Shown here piece after piece: positions 52,777 to 64,000 of a DNA stretch of 64,000 nt; the stretch's first letter is position 1, and the number at the start of each line of letters is the position of its first letter. The notes beneath the pieces are model-generated. The model saw only the letters and a list, made by a program, of their open reading frames with translations, did no database searches and was not told where the DNA came from. Both the position numbers and the translations under genes were made by a program. The DNA is from Euglena gracilis (Eukaryota; Euglenida; Euglenophyceae; Euglenales): NCBI GenBank assembly GCA_039621445.1, contig CP154955.1, positions 26,033,069 to 26,097,068 of the forward strand. Direction: 5' to 3'.

Positions 52777-55700
52777 ATGGATGCTGGAGGAAGGGGACCT
52801 GGTCCTCCATCCTCCCAACCGTATGTTCCCCCTGGACAACCCCCTACGGGAGGACCCCCTCACCCACAACCTCCTTCGGGAGGACGAGGACTTGCACTTC
52901 CTCGTAGAGGGCAAGTCCCCGTTCAGCATGTACAAGCTGCCTCGGCAGCAAGGCCCGTAGTGGCAGCCCCTCAGGTAAAAGCTGCTCCGGCAGCAAGGCC
53001 CGTAGTGGCAAATCCCCCTGTGACTCAACATGCGGTTCCGCATGTTGCCCCAGAACAAACTACACTTGGTGGCTTACAATCTCAAACAATGATTCCACAA
53101 CAAACGGAATCGGACTATGAACAGTTTGCGGTGCCGCAACCGCGGCCCCCAAGGAGATACGACCTGGCCAGTAGCAGTAGCCAACGCGCTGCTTTTGCGG
53201 CGGTAGAACAACAGTACGTGGAGTATGAACAACGACAATTGGCTGAACAACTTCGTAGTCGTTATTACCCCGCACAACCGCCACAAGGGCATTATGCCGC
53301 ACAACTTCCACAAGGGCAGTATGCCGCACAACCCCCACCAGGGCAGTATGCCACACAACCAGAACCTCCACAAAGGCAGTATGCCGCTCCCGTTATGCCT
53401 CGGTTCCCCAAGTACATGGGTGGACTGACAACGGCTTCAACAGATACAATTCGTAACGCTCTGCGCATGTGCGCAGAGGACAGACCGGATCCCTTCATCC
53501 GAGTGATGTGGGATTCGTACTGCCGACAATTGCTTGCAATCGCCAACAAGCCTATCGCCACCTGGGACATGTGGTCCCAGAGTACGATAGCAGGTAGAAT
53601 CTTCTTCCAACCCGGAGAATCCGGATTTCCAGACAACGTAACCCTCAGGGACCTGGGAGTCCTGGTTCCGCCTGTGCTCCGCGGAGTGCACCCAGTGGGT
53701 GCTTACGCGGAACACACGCGCCGCTATACTCCTGAACTCACAGAAAGTGAGATGGGTGATGTCCAAATGCAAGCACCAGTATACTTACCACAACAACGTT
53801 TTTCCTCTCCCCCACGCATGCCACCTGCTCGAAACTGGGAGGCTGGTATGCAATCACAATACGCCATGGAGGCCGAAGAGCCATACGATGAAAACTATAC
53901 CGACGAGATGGCCGAAGAGCCTTATGACGAGTATACAACGGCAGAACCAGAGCCGGAGTATACTATGGAAACAGACGAACCACCTCAACCAGCCCCTCAA
54001 CCACCACAACCCGTACAAACTCAACCATCTGTACAATCCCAACCACCACAATCTGTACAATCTCAATCACAACCACCGACAACCCCCGCCGTACCGCTGC
54101 CGGAACCGACAGCGATACGGGTTGTCGGAGAAAACCCGCTGCGTCCCGTAGCGGACAACATCCACTATGAACGAGTACCACAATCTGTGGATTTCGCTTA
54201 CACAACCAAAGGCGAACAATACCTTCCCCTTGACAAAATTTACGAACTTGGATCCCATTTGGAGCCATCAACGTAAAAGGAGTGATAAGGGATGGCATTG
54301 GTCCAAATTCCAAATTTTTGGGTATACCCACCTGGGCACTACCCGAAGTTTTGCGTGTGAATGCACCACCACATCCACCTGGTCCAATGGAATAACTCGC
54401 TTCGGCGTCGAATCTTGTGCTGCCAGTAGCTCAACCTACTCCGGCACCACAAACAAAACCGGTACAAGCAGTTTCGACTGCTCAATCAACATCTACGCAG
54501 CCTGCCGCATCAGCAGCAGGTTCAAACCAACCTGTACCTACACAAAGAACAGGACCCCCTGCTCAAGCCGCGCAGACGGCACGTGCAAAAGCACCCGTAC
54601 TATCTACAATTCCTGTACGAGCACCTCCTGTTACAACCGCTTCACAACCTACACCTTCACAACCGGCTTTCGCTGGACAGACACAACCACATGTTGAACC
54701 GGGACAATCTTTCTCGGGTCAACCCAGGTTTGAGTCGCCAGCACAACGCGCCACGTACAAGGAAGCTCTACAACATTTGACGGCCCCAGCAAAACAATAC
54801 AACGTTGACGCACGCAAACGTCCGTGTGGACCGGAGTTTGCAACACCACCACAAACACGTCCAACGCCAGACACACAACGTCGTCGTTTGGACGACGTCC
54901 CACAAAGCGCGCAGTCGCAACGGGATCGTCAGGAAAGCGATGACCTGCCGATCTTGCCCAACGTACAACGATCTTTATACGAAATGTATCACCAACTTCG
55001 CCCAGACAAACTGTCTGATGACATCGCTGGACATTACACTGCTGGTGTAACCGTTACAATGTGGAGAAAAAGACGAGCATTCCGAAAAGACGGTGCATAC
55101 CGTTGGAATGAACAAGAGCGCGAAGCCGCAAAAGGACAGAAAGGCCAGCAAGGCAAAGGACAGAGTGAAGGCTCACAACCGGGTTACGACCTGGACGTAC
55201 AATTCATGACTAACCATCTGTTCTGGATCTCCGACGGATGTGATACAATTATGCACGAGTACTATGAGGAACAACACCCTTGGGTTGTTGCTCCTGAAGT
55301 ACATCGCCACATGGTCAAACTCTACAAGGAAAAAGCCCGTGGCTTTTTCTTCGACGGTACAATTTCCTGTTACGAAAGCCAGGATGGCATCGACAATTTG
55401 CCGGGTTTCTGGCAACTACTTTTCTGGCTCGGATCTCATTGCATGAACTTCGGTTCATTTGCAATGCCCGCCAGCAAAGCGCACTACTTGCCATCCAAAG
55501 CTACAATACGGATGGGAATCGTCCCATGACCCACTGAAGACAATGTTCGACAATATCCGAGAAATCGGACCACAAGGCATACAATGGGAAGTATTCCCAC
55601 TTCCAAAGGATATACAATTGGTGACACACGAAATGTTCTGTTACAATTACCAAATTTTCATCAACGAACACTACGGCCCCCACTTCCAAGTGGTCGGAAT

Positions 55701-58700
55701 CGACCTGACATACCCACGAAAATTCGTCGTTTGGTGCACCCACTGCCTCCACAAGTTCCCCGTGTACTTCTGGGGCTTTGGTGTGCGCGGTCGGACAACC
55801 GACCGCCCAAACGCACAAAGGGCGCAGCCCCACCAACGGGAATGGGCGGAGGCCCAACAACAACGAAGACTACTTGGACACATCTGCCATAATCCCCTCG
55901 AAGTTAGGGAAATCGGATACGTCAGACGAAACCACCGACAAATGCTTCTGCACATGCAGACGTTCCAATGGAGAGCATGGGTGTCCTATGCTCTGGAAAT
56001 CTACAATTTATTCAACCCAAAACAACAACTCCCACAAGAATACCTCCCTCTTCGACCTGAATGGGACGAAGACGTAAAACGGAAGTACATCAAACGCCTG
56101 TTTGGCGAAACCCTCCGAAGAGAGGACTTGGCCCCATTTTTCAAGGGCAAACGTACACATAAGGATGGGTTGGCCATCCCAATACTGGACTGGCTTCCTC
56201 GCGGATCGGGAGGAAACAAATTTGTCGGATGGCAAAACTTCCGTCTGCGACCACGTATAAAACTCCCTGAACCCCAACCGGCGGAGTCCGAGGCAGCACA
56301 GGCTGCAGTTGAACAACCTCCAACGGCTGCATCATCTACAACGACAACAGCCAAAGCAGCAGCGAAGCCTGCAACCAAACGTTCGGAAGACCGTTTGCAA
56401 CAACCTCCACCTACACCTACAATGTCTGTGGAACACACTCCCGTACACTCTTCAGGCTCTTCGTCCGTTTCCTCTTCTGCGTCATCCAGCGATGAGGAAA
56501 TGGAAGAAGGGACAGACAATGAACACAGTACACGCTCCGTCTCCTCCGCATCTGTGGAGTCTGAACCCGAAGATGCCGGCGTACAACATGCTCTAAGAGC
56601 CGAAGTGCCAGCTACAACGCCTGCTGAAACACGACCACAAACACCATTACCAGACGCGGAAGCTGACGCACCTACAGAATTTACAATGGCCGAAGTGCCT
56701 GCAGACTCCACAACGGCGGCAGCGCCTTCGGCAGACGTGGTTCCACCTACTCCCGCACATGCGGAAGCTGGAAAGGAAGCAACTGATGCTGAGATAATCG
56801 CATTTCGCGAACTGATCACAAGACAACAACGGGAAGGTATCGAAAGATACCAAGACCCCGACGACTTTATACTGATACCACCACAAGTCGGACGCGCTGC
56901 AGAACGCGTCCTCGGAAGCGTCCGAAGTGGCGTAGCCTCGATGGTTGCAATGGTGCGATCGAGGTCTTCCTCTTCAACGCGAAGTCCCCGTGACACGGGA
57001 CTTGGCGAAAACCCCACACAAGAAGCTACGGCTTCCGCCACAGCACTGGTAGCAGACGCGGCCAGTTCTACTCCTGATGTCCAAACACCCGAAGTGGTGA
57101 CAACCACGGAATCGACTACGGTCGAAACAACACCACCACATGATATAACACCCGTAGTGGCACACACACCTGAACAGGTGGTACCGACGGCCCCTGACGT
57201 ACCACCTACCACCACACCAACGGTCAAACCTGCTCCAAAGTCTCCTGCAGAACGCCCCCTTCCGCCACAGCGGAAAGAAAAAGGCAGTAAGCCTAATGCT
57301 AAACCACAGCCTGCAGAACCGTGCAAACCTGCTGAACGACACAACGAGCCAAAACCACCTCCACCTGGGAGTGGTTGGCAAATCAGGAAAGCGGGCGAAG
57401 ACCCCAGCTGCTACCACACCAGCACCAACATATACCGAAGTGGCCGGGAAAAGCCGGGTCACTTCTACCCTCCGAGGTAGAACTCGACAAGATACAACGT
57501 CTGAGACCTCGCAAGAGGAAAACATGCCGGTTGACGATAATGCCGCCCTTTGGCAGGAGGACATTATCTCCAACCTGCCGAGCGTCGAAGAACGCATTGC
57601 CATGATACAATCAGCCCGCGAACGCGGAATTGTGTTGAACAAGTGGATTGAACCACTTTTCTTCAACGACCAGAAGAATAACTACTACGTTCGCCATATC
57701 TGGCGATTCTACAATGCAAGATCACCAAGAGTGTTTGTCCAATACCTTGAGGAAACATTCCTGTTTGACAATAGGCCGAAAGGCCAAACAACTTGGCTCT
57801 GTACTGTTTGTCACAACATTCGTAACAGCATGCCAGCTGTGCATGTCTGTTACGCAGATAACAAACAGAACAACTTTCACCACAATGAGTTCGTTCCAAA
57901 CACAGCCGCTCTGATTTGCGGTGATTGTCTCCTTGCCTGGAGACAACTGAACAGCTTACGGTGGTCGGAGGAAGACAGAGACCGTGACGTACCAGTTTTC
58001 TGTGTCAACTGCCTACGGGCAGACATATGGTTGCGCAGATGGCGGAAATCTCAAGATCGTACCCGGAAACGAGGACGTTCTGGAAGATTTCCTGAATTTC
58101 TGCAAAACAAAACTACAAATGTACCAACACAAAAGCTTCAAGAAAGCTGAGGCTTTTGACCGCGGCGGAATCGCCTTTGACTTCCAAACTGATTCCGGCG
58201 GAATCAGACTTGCAGTGGAATGTACAAAAGGGCGATTGCCCCTACTATTCAATGATGACGACTGGAAACGAGTCATTTACCCACTCTTTACAAAGCCTTC
58301 AACGGTTTCTGAAACCACACAACGATGGTTATTGCCTGACTATCCGCCTGAACGACATGGTTACGAACATTATTCAGAATGGGTTGGTACCATTCTGAAA
58401 CCACACATAACCCGATGTGCCTGTGCATCCCGCGCGCACAACGTTGATTTCAACGCTCTGCCTGGAATGCCACCACAGGAACCAGCAAACCATCCAAGAT
58501 GGAACTATTACATATGGCCTGCAACTTTTCCGAGAGTCTTCTGGGAAAATTTGCAGCTTTACCTCCACAAGCGAGCTGAAACGCTCAAAACCGAACTGCC
58601 CAAGGAAATACAAGAAGTCAAAAGTTGGGTTATCCCACGGATCAACATGGACGATCCTGACAAGGATACCCTAGACTTACGTCCAACCGAAATGACCTTG

Positions 58701-58751
58701 GTACAAGACCCACACATGGGTGAGTACTTCAAGGAAACCCGCAAACGTTGA
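52777..58751 (+). pseudogene. Large unknown coding region downstream of element 3 pol (about 2,000 codons, frame-broken)
   Basis: Reads from ATG 52777 (MDAGGRGPGPP). Frame changes fall near 54250, 55520, 57395 and 58030, and a TAA lies near 54390, after which the translation continues coherently. Segments: Pro/Gln/Gly-rich N-terminus with YAAQ/PPQGQ repeats (53275-53390); a folded stretch (TIRNALRMCAEDRPDPF, IATWDMWSQSTIAGRIFF); acidic Tyr repeats (EEPYDE); a second Pro/Gln linker; folded segments around 54950-56270 (FWISDGCDTIMHEYYEEQHPW, VVWCTHCLHKF); a Ser/Thr/Glu/Pro linker (56270-57390); and a C-terminal region with three Cys-x2-Cys pairs (WLCTVCHN, LICGDCLL, FCVNCLR), perhaps a zinc-binding fold. 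Base composition resembles element 3 and orientation is the same, so it may be an extra ORF of that element. I recognise no family. Confidence 0.6.
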
Positions 58752-59157
58752 GGGTTTCCTGCTCCGTACAATCAGCTACGGCTGAGATGGGCGTAGTCCC
58801 ACATAATGAGCGAAGTGTCGAGCGTGAATACGCACTTCATCATCGCGTTCAACACCATTTCAAGACCCTGTGGCTGAATCGCCTTAAGTTCGGTCGACAA
58901 CACGTTGATCGCGAAGATTCAAGACTACAAAGACACTACAGTGTCAAGTAAGAAGACGCACAAAGCACAGCATGCGTGCCAGAATTCTTTTGCGCTTTGT
59001 GCTCCAAACACGGTAACCGTAATTGGGTCGCCTTGGTGCGCAGCCTACTTATGGTAGGGTAAAGTCTTTGGAGTAACAAAAAGTGGTTTTCCCCTTTTGT
59101 TCCCAATTCCCCAAGAGGCAAAGCACAAGACAAAGACTTCAGAAGTTTCTTCTGGAG
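58752..59157. other. No feature recognised
   Basis: No ORF, LTR copy or repeat is evident. If this is the 3' end of element 3, its 3' LTR could lie here, but no matching 5' copy is visible in the window. Confidence 0.4.
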
Positions 59158-60730
59158 TCAAGTTCGATTGTTCTGAGGGTTTTTCCCTCTGACAAAACTA
59201 ATGGTCAAACTTGGAATTGATGACAGTAAATAATACCACCTGTGGGGGAAGCAGAGAAAAGTGCTGACTTGTCCAGGGGCAGATCCCAGAAGGGTCTGCC
59301 ACGATCTTACCAACTGTGGTTTCCACAGTGGTGCGACCGTCACAGAACCCACTCTGCAGATATCCTACAGAGCTGGGACGTGCCTGGTAAGGCTTTTGAA
59401 AGGGTGCTTTCTCCCCCCCTCCCTTTTGTCATGTAGTAATAGTTTACCTGATTGTCCACTGAAAGGGACACTGTTTCCCCAGGTCTGCTGAGACTTTTCA
59501 CTGTGCTGATGGCTGCACGTAATTCTTTTACGTTGATATGCAAAATGGATTTTTCTGTCCACAACTCCTGGGCAACTTCTCCAGTGCGAATGTCCAGCCC
59601 CCCCCCCAGGCATGGGTGCTGCTGTCTGAATGCAACTCCCTTGTTGCATTTTGGGGAAAAGGTCTGCCCGCCCAGGTGTCCAGCATGATTTTTAATTTCC
59701 CTCAATTGGGCTTTTATGTCCTTTGAAATGGCATGCTTTGAATCCCATGGGGCTGCAGATTTGTTGACCAAAAATTTTGTCAGGGAGTCTGTGAAAGCCC
59801 TTAAGAAGGGCAGGGCCATGAAGTTGCACCTGATTTGGCCCGAAATGGCAGCTAACTGCCTTTTCGACAAGAAATCTTTTTTTCACAATTTTTGCCAGCT
59901 CCTTTTTTATTGTTTTCACCTTTTAGGGGGGAATTTGCAATTTTCCCTCTTGGAAATTTAACTGGAAGCCCAAATGGTTTACAACTTGTGTGGTTTCTAG
60001 AGTTGATTTTGACATTTATTTTGAACCCTGAATCGATTAGGTCTCTGACAACCTTGTTCAGGTGTTTTTGCAAAGTATTTTTTGTGGGGGCAACCAATAA
60101 AATGTCGTCCAGGTAAATAAAAACCTGGATTCCTTTTTTCCTCCAACGTTTTTCGAATGTCTTCATGACTGACATAAAAATTGTGGCATCACATTTAGGC
60201 CAAAACAGCCTGCTTGGAACTCCCACGTTTGTCCCCCCACCTGATACCTTAGAAAAGTTTTTAAGGTTGGGTTCAGAGGAATATGAAAATATGCGCCTTT
60301 CAGGTCGATTTTGGCTGCCCATTGGCCTTTCTCCAAAACTGGGAAAATGTTTTGAATGTGATCTAATTTGAAGGCTTTCACGGGGAATTTTTGGTCTATT
60401 GCCCTGCAGTCCCTTATGAATCTCCACTTCGTTTGCCCCCGCTCTGGTTTTGATATCAAGAACCAGGGAATTAGATGCTGGGTTCCTAAACCCTGAACCC
60501 TCTTTATGGACCCTGATTTTTCGTAATCCAACAGGATTTTTTCTGCGTGGTTCAGGTCCAGGTTGGCTCTGGTTTTTGGATGCGTGGACAATTTTGGGGG
60601 GTTGACCCAAGGGGGTTGGATGCCATCTTTTATAAGTTGGCAGGTTGCTGGGGGGGCATTTTTCTGCCACCATTTTAGACTTTTTTCGCAGTCTCTGGTG
60701 TAGGGGGGTGTCTCCCCATTTTTCCTCCAT
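59158..60730 (-). pseudogene. DIRS-like RT/RNase H relic
   Basis: Minus strand, several frames. RT: FLISKPERGQTKWRFIRD, IDLKGAYFHIPLNP, GCFGLNVMP (60591-60163), then in the next frame IQVFIYLDDILLVAPT. RNase H: SILHINVKELRAAIS, SLSVDNQVNYYYMTK (59870-59340). A tail APLWKPQLVRSWQTLLGSAP (59352-59158) resembles the segment after RNase H in DIRS elements. Frame breaks lie at about 60180, 59930-60000 and 59350. No tyrosine recombinase or integrase is seen, so the DIRS assignment rests on the RT/RNase H style. Confidence 0.65.
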
Positions 60731-61305
60731 GGAATTTATTTCCCCAATCAGTTGATTTTCCGGGGGTTGGATGGGGAGTGTTGGACATTGTTAAGGGGTC
60801 CTTAACCAACAATTTGACCTAAATGGGCCTTGGGGCTTGGAAAATCACTGAAATTCCCATTTTTGGATTTCAGTCGAATTAAAAGTTCGGAAAAGGTTCT
60901 GTGGGTAGGCCTTTGAAGCCTGAACCCCTATTTTGGCCTTTCCGGCCTTAACTGGCGAAATTTTCCTGGACCAGTCGGCCGAATTTTTTCGGTCGGTAGG
61001 AACAGAGCAAATTCCTAGTTAAGCTTAGCCCCAAATCGAACCCCCCAATTTCAAACCACATCTCACACACAGGGTTCTTTGTCCATACAATGTACTGGTG
61101 AAGACTAAAAAAAAAAAAATCAATTGTTTGTGCTTTGAAAGACCTGATTTTGATAAAAAAAAATCAATTTCAAGGTGGATTTGGAAAGGCTCAAGAGCCA
61201 AAAAAATAAAGATTTGAATACATTGAATTGGAAGGCCGGCGGCCCCCTCAAAAAACAGCCAAGGCCGAAGGATCCGAGAAAATACGAACCAAAGAAAGGG
61301 TTTTC
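60731..61305. other. No gene recognised; A-rich repeats
   Basis: Contains two poly-A plus TCAATT motifs near 61112 and 61159. It may be the leader of the gag that follows, but I found no primer-binding site like those of elements 1 and 2. Confidence 0.4.
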
Positions 61306-64000
61306 ATGGAGGTCCTACCCGGATCCTCCGGCCAAGGCCTGGGGGAGGCTTGGCATGGCAAAGAAGACAAAGACCAAGAAGATCAAGAAGAAGATGAAGA
61401 TCTTGAAGGGGTGGTGCCATCCGGCCCCCCCGAGGTGGTGCCAATAGGCCCCCTCATGCCATCGATGGCATTCCCAAATGGAGAAGAAGCAATGGTGAAG
61501 TTTGAATATCAAAAAGAAGAAGAATCTGAAGATTCCAGATCATTGTTTATATTGGCAGCTGCAGCTGGTGGAGGGGGGCCCCGCAATGGCCCCCCAGCGC
61601 GCGGTATCGAAGCGGCCGAACCTCACCGAGCGGACACCACACACGACAACACACCAACCCCCCCATGCCTGCCTGTCTGCACCCCCCCCGAAGAAAACCA
61701 ACCCGAAAAGAACCCGAAAAGAAGTAGACCCCCCCGAGATTTTGAAACAGAATCACAATCTTCTTCATCCACAATGACGTGGAAAAAAAGAATTTCCTCA
61801 TGGTTTGGGACAGGTGTGCCAGAAAAAGTGCAAAGACCCCCAGAAATCACTCAAGGCGAATTTTCAGTGGAAAATGAATTACCTCGCCTTACCAGATTTA
61901 CAGAAAGTTTGAGGGGGGAGTTTCAAAAAGAGGAAGCAAGGCAAATTTTTCAGGGGCCACCTATGGATTTTGAAGTCCCAGAAGATTTTTTCTTGCAAAA
62001 ATTTCCCCAATTTCAAGTGGAAACGCCAAAACTTTTGGAAGCACCACAAAATTTGCAAGTTGTGCCTTTGCAAAGTGGAGGGGAGGTTGCGATTTGTCAG
62101 CACGCACACATATTTCAGCAATCCCAACCAAAGATCCTTGGGGGTGGTGGTGATTTCCCCCCCTTTGACGGTGTTCAAATTTTGGCAGCCCCATTGCAAG
62201 TTTTGGAAGGGCAAACTTTTCCCGCTCTCATGGAAAATCCTCAATCCTGTGGGTTGGAGCGGTGTGGAGTCCCCCCAAAGATTGAATTTTCCCCGATTCC
62301 CCCCCAAGAAACGGGCGGGGGGGATGATCATTCTCAATTTTTGGAAAGCGGGAAGCCCATGCATGAGAGCCCCCCGGCTGAAAATTCACAAGTCCCCCCC
62401 CAGCAAATGGAGGAGGAGGGGGGGATGCGGATCCTTGGGACGGTTGGTGGCAAAGTATTGAAGAAAGACTAAATTTTCTAGAGGGAAGGCAAGAAACCGT
62501 CTCAGGAGTTCTAAATCAACATGTGGAGTTGGTCAGAAATGAAAGAAAGCTTTACGAAAAGTTTTTTGATCAAATTTCTGGGAAATTTCAAAGTTTTGAG
62601 GAACAAATGGAGGTGGTTTTGGGTCAGATAGCAGCAATGGAGGTGGTCATTGACGAAAAAATGCGGGTGGAATCACCAGAAAAGAAAATGGACTTTGCCC
62701 CCCGCATTCAAAACTTGGAAAGCTCACTTGAGCACCAAGATCAGATTTTGGCACAAATTCACCAAAAAAATTTTCGTGATGAAAATGAGAAACGGCAAGA
62801 ACTTTTTGGAGTGAAACGACAAGTTTTGAGTTTGGGAAACGCAAGTCAAAAGGCCTTTGGTTCCATTTTGTCCAGGGTTGAAGATTTTCAGAAAGGCGTT
62901 TCCGCTCAAATTTTGGGACTTGAGCAAAAAATTGCGCGGTTGGAAAATCAGGGTGTGAATGAACAGGTTTTCGCCCAAGGTTTTGGAGTGGGGGGCCCAT
63001 GTGGACAAGCCTCCCCCCCTCCCAAGCCATGAATTTGGATGGTCCATGGGGGCAAAATCCAAACACACCACCAATGGGGAGGGAGACCCCCAACCCCGGC
63101 ACCGCCGCTCTCGCGGTGTCCGGGGGCCCTTTTCCCCCGACCGCTGTGGTGGCGGTGCGGGAGGCCCCAACAGGATCGGAAAGGTCAACAACGACGGCAA
63201 CCCCAAGCACAAGCTATGGGTTGGGTTTTGGCTTTTTGGGTAGGAGGGAACTTTGACCACCCAAGCAGGCGGAGACCGATACCCTCTCAATCCCCTCTCG
63301 AGAGGTGAGTGGGTTGGTTTTCGAAAATTTTCAAACATCCCCCCCGTCGCTCCCTACTCGGGCAACCTAGGCCCAGAGGTAGTGGGAGCGACTTTTTCGG
63401 GCAACGGTGTTGGGGTGGCGGTCTTGCCCAAAGGGGAGGAGCACCATAAGGTGGTCTCCACCCCCTGTTGGCAAAGCCACACCCTACACGTTCCCGTGAC
63501 CCAACCCCCATCAGTTTCTCCCCCCCTCGCTCAGAATTCGGTTTCCCACGGTCCCGCACAAGTGGGTCCCCCCGGTGTTCAAGCACCCCCCGTACAGGAG
63601 GTACCCCCTTCATGCACCCCCCCCACCATCAACGTGTTGGGCTTTCCCGTCGAATCAACCCAAAAAGGTCCGACCGTTGTTGCTCCGGTGCAAATTTTAC
63701 CCATTGGGGTGGGGGCGGGGATGGGGGGGGGAGGAGGCGCCCATTTTGGAGGCCAAAATCCAATTTTCGTTGGATCTCCCTTGAGTGCCATGGTTGCAAA
63801 AGAGGCAAAACTCAAGATTTTTTCTGGCCACGCCGAAGATTGGCCTGATTTTCGCTTCCGTTGGAAAGAATATGTGCAAAGACTTTCTAGAGGTCCAACC
63901 GACGACCAAGACCTCTTTTCACTTTTGATTTCCTCCATAAATGAAACCGATGGAGACCGTTTGAGGCTCCTAAGGGGGACGGGAATGATCACAAATTTTC
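61306..64000 (+). pseudogene. gag: Element 4 gag, 5' part, frame-broken, runs off window
   Basis: Starts at ATG 61306 (MEVLPGSSGQGLGEAW). An acidic stretch, Pro-rich linkers and a Gln/Phe/Pro-rich region are followed by a coiled coil (about 62430-62960: ERKLYEKFFDQISGKF and onward) in another frame. A Pro/Thr/Gly linker follows, and a capsid-like domain at the right edge (LKIFSGHAEDWPDFRFRW, from about 63810). The last matches FSGNAEDWPQW of element 2 and FSGQPKDWSSF of element 1. Frame changes lie near the seven-G run at about 62418, near 63000 and near 63240-63300. Same family as elements 1 and 2; its Pol lies beyond the window. Confidence 0.75.

Overview
This is eukaryotic nuclear DNA, most likely from a microbial alga or another large-genome protist. 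The evidence is several nested Ty3/gypsy-class (chromodomain) retrotransposons, a DIRS-like relic, a hAT-like non-autonomous DNA transposon and long poly-G minisatellites, with no bacterial operon structure. The lineage cannot be fixed from the sequence. Most of the window is transposon, and the only convincing non-transposon coding DNA is at the left edge.

Layout. 1-4020: a GC-rich gene on the minus strand with an F-box-like segment (runs off the left edge), a tRNA-like element, a small minus-strand ORF, AT/G tandem repeats, a 12-copy palindromic iteron array and a low-complexity block. 4021-16072: element 1, a complete 12-kb Ty3-class element (LTRs of 816 and 818 bp, 4-bp target duplication CAGC) encoding a long Gag and a Pol with a cytosine-C5 methyltransferase, a second NPPW methyltransferase-like domain, protease, RT, RNase H, integrase and chromodomain. 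16073-19646: non-coding DNA with a diverged duplication, a strong hairpin, small satellites and a 0.73-kb hAT-like element (18648-19380). 19647-43870: a huge imperfect palindrome. Each arm of about 11.6 kb holds part of element 3 (another Ty3-class element) interrupted at the same base by element 2; the spacer is 949 bp. The left arm carries a 3'-truncated element 2 (19647-28465, minus). The right arm leads into a complete 15.4-kb element 2 (35038-50420, plus), which ends with a 3.3-kb poly-G/poly-A satellite before its 3' LTR. 50421-52456: element 3 resumes (rest of RNase H, integrase, chromodomain). 52777-58751: a coding region of about 2,000 codons, unknown function, broken by frameshifts. 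59158-60730: DIRS-like RT/RNase H relic (minus). 61306-64000: 5' part of a Gag of the element 1/2 family, running off the right edge.

How it works together. Elements 1 and 2 share one plan: Gag with a long coiled coil, a capsid-like domain and a Lys-Gly tail in place of a zinc knuckle; a single stop codon; then an in-frame Pol that begins with a DNA cytosine methyltransferase and ends with a chromodomain. They could therefore both mark DNA and read chromatin. In element 2 the Pol frame has no ATG ahead of the methyltransferase, and the Gag stop is UGA followed by CGG, a known leaky context, so stop-codon readthrough is the simplest expression model. Near-identical LTR pairs indicate recent insertions, yet most copies carry isolated 1-nt indels, several in G runs. 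These may be real mutations, recoding sites or consensus errors.
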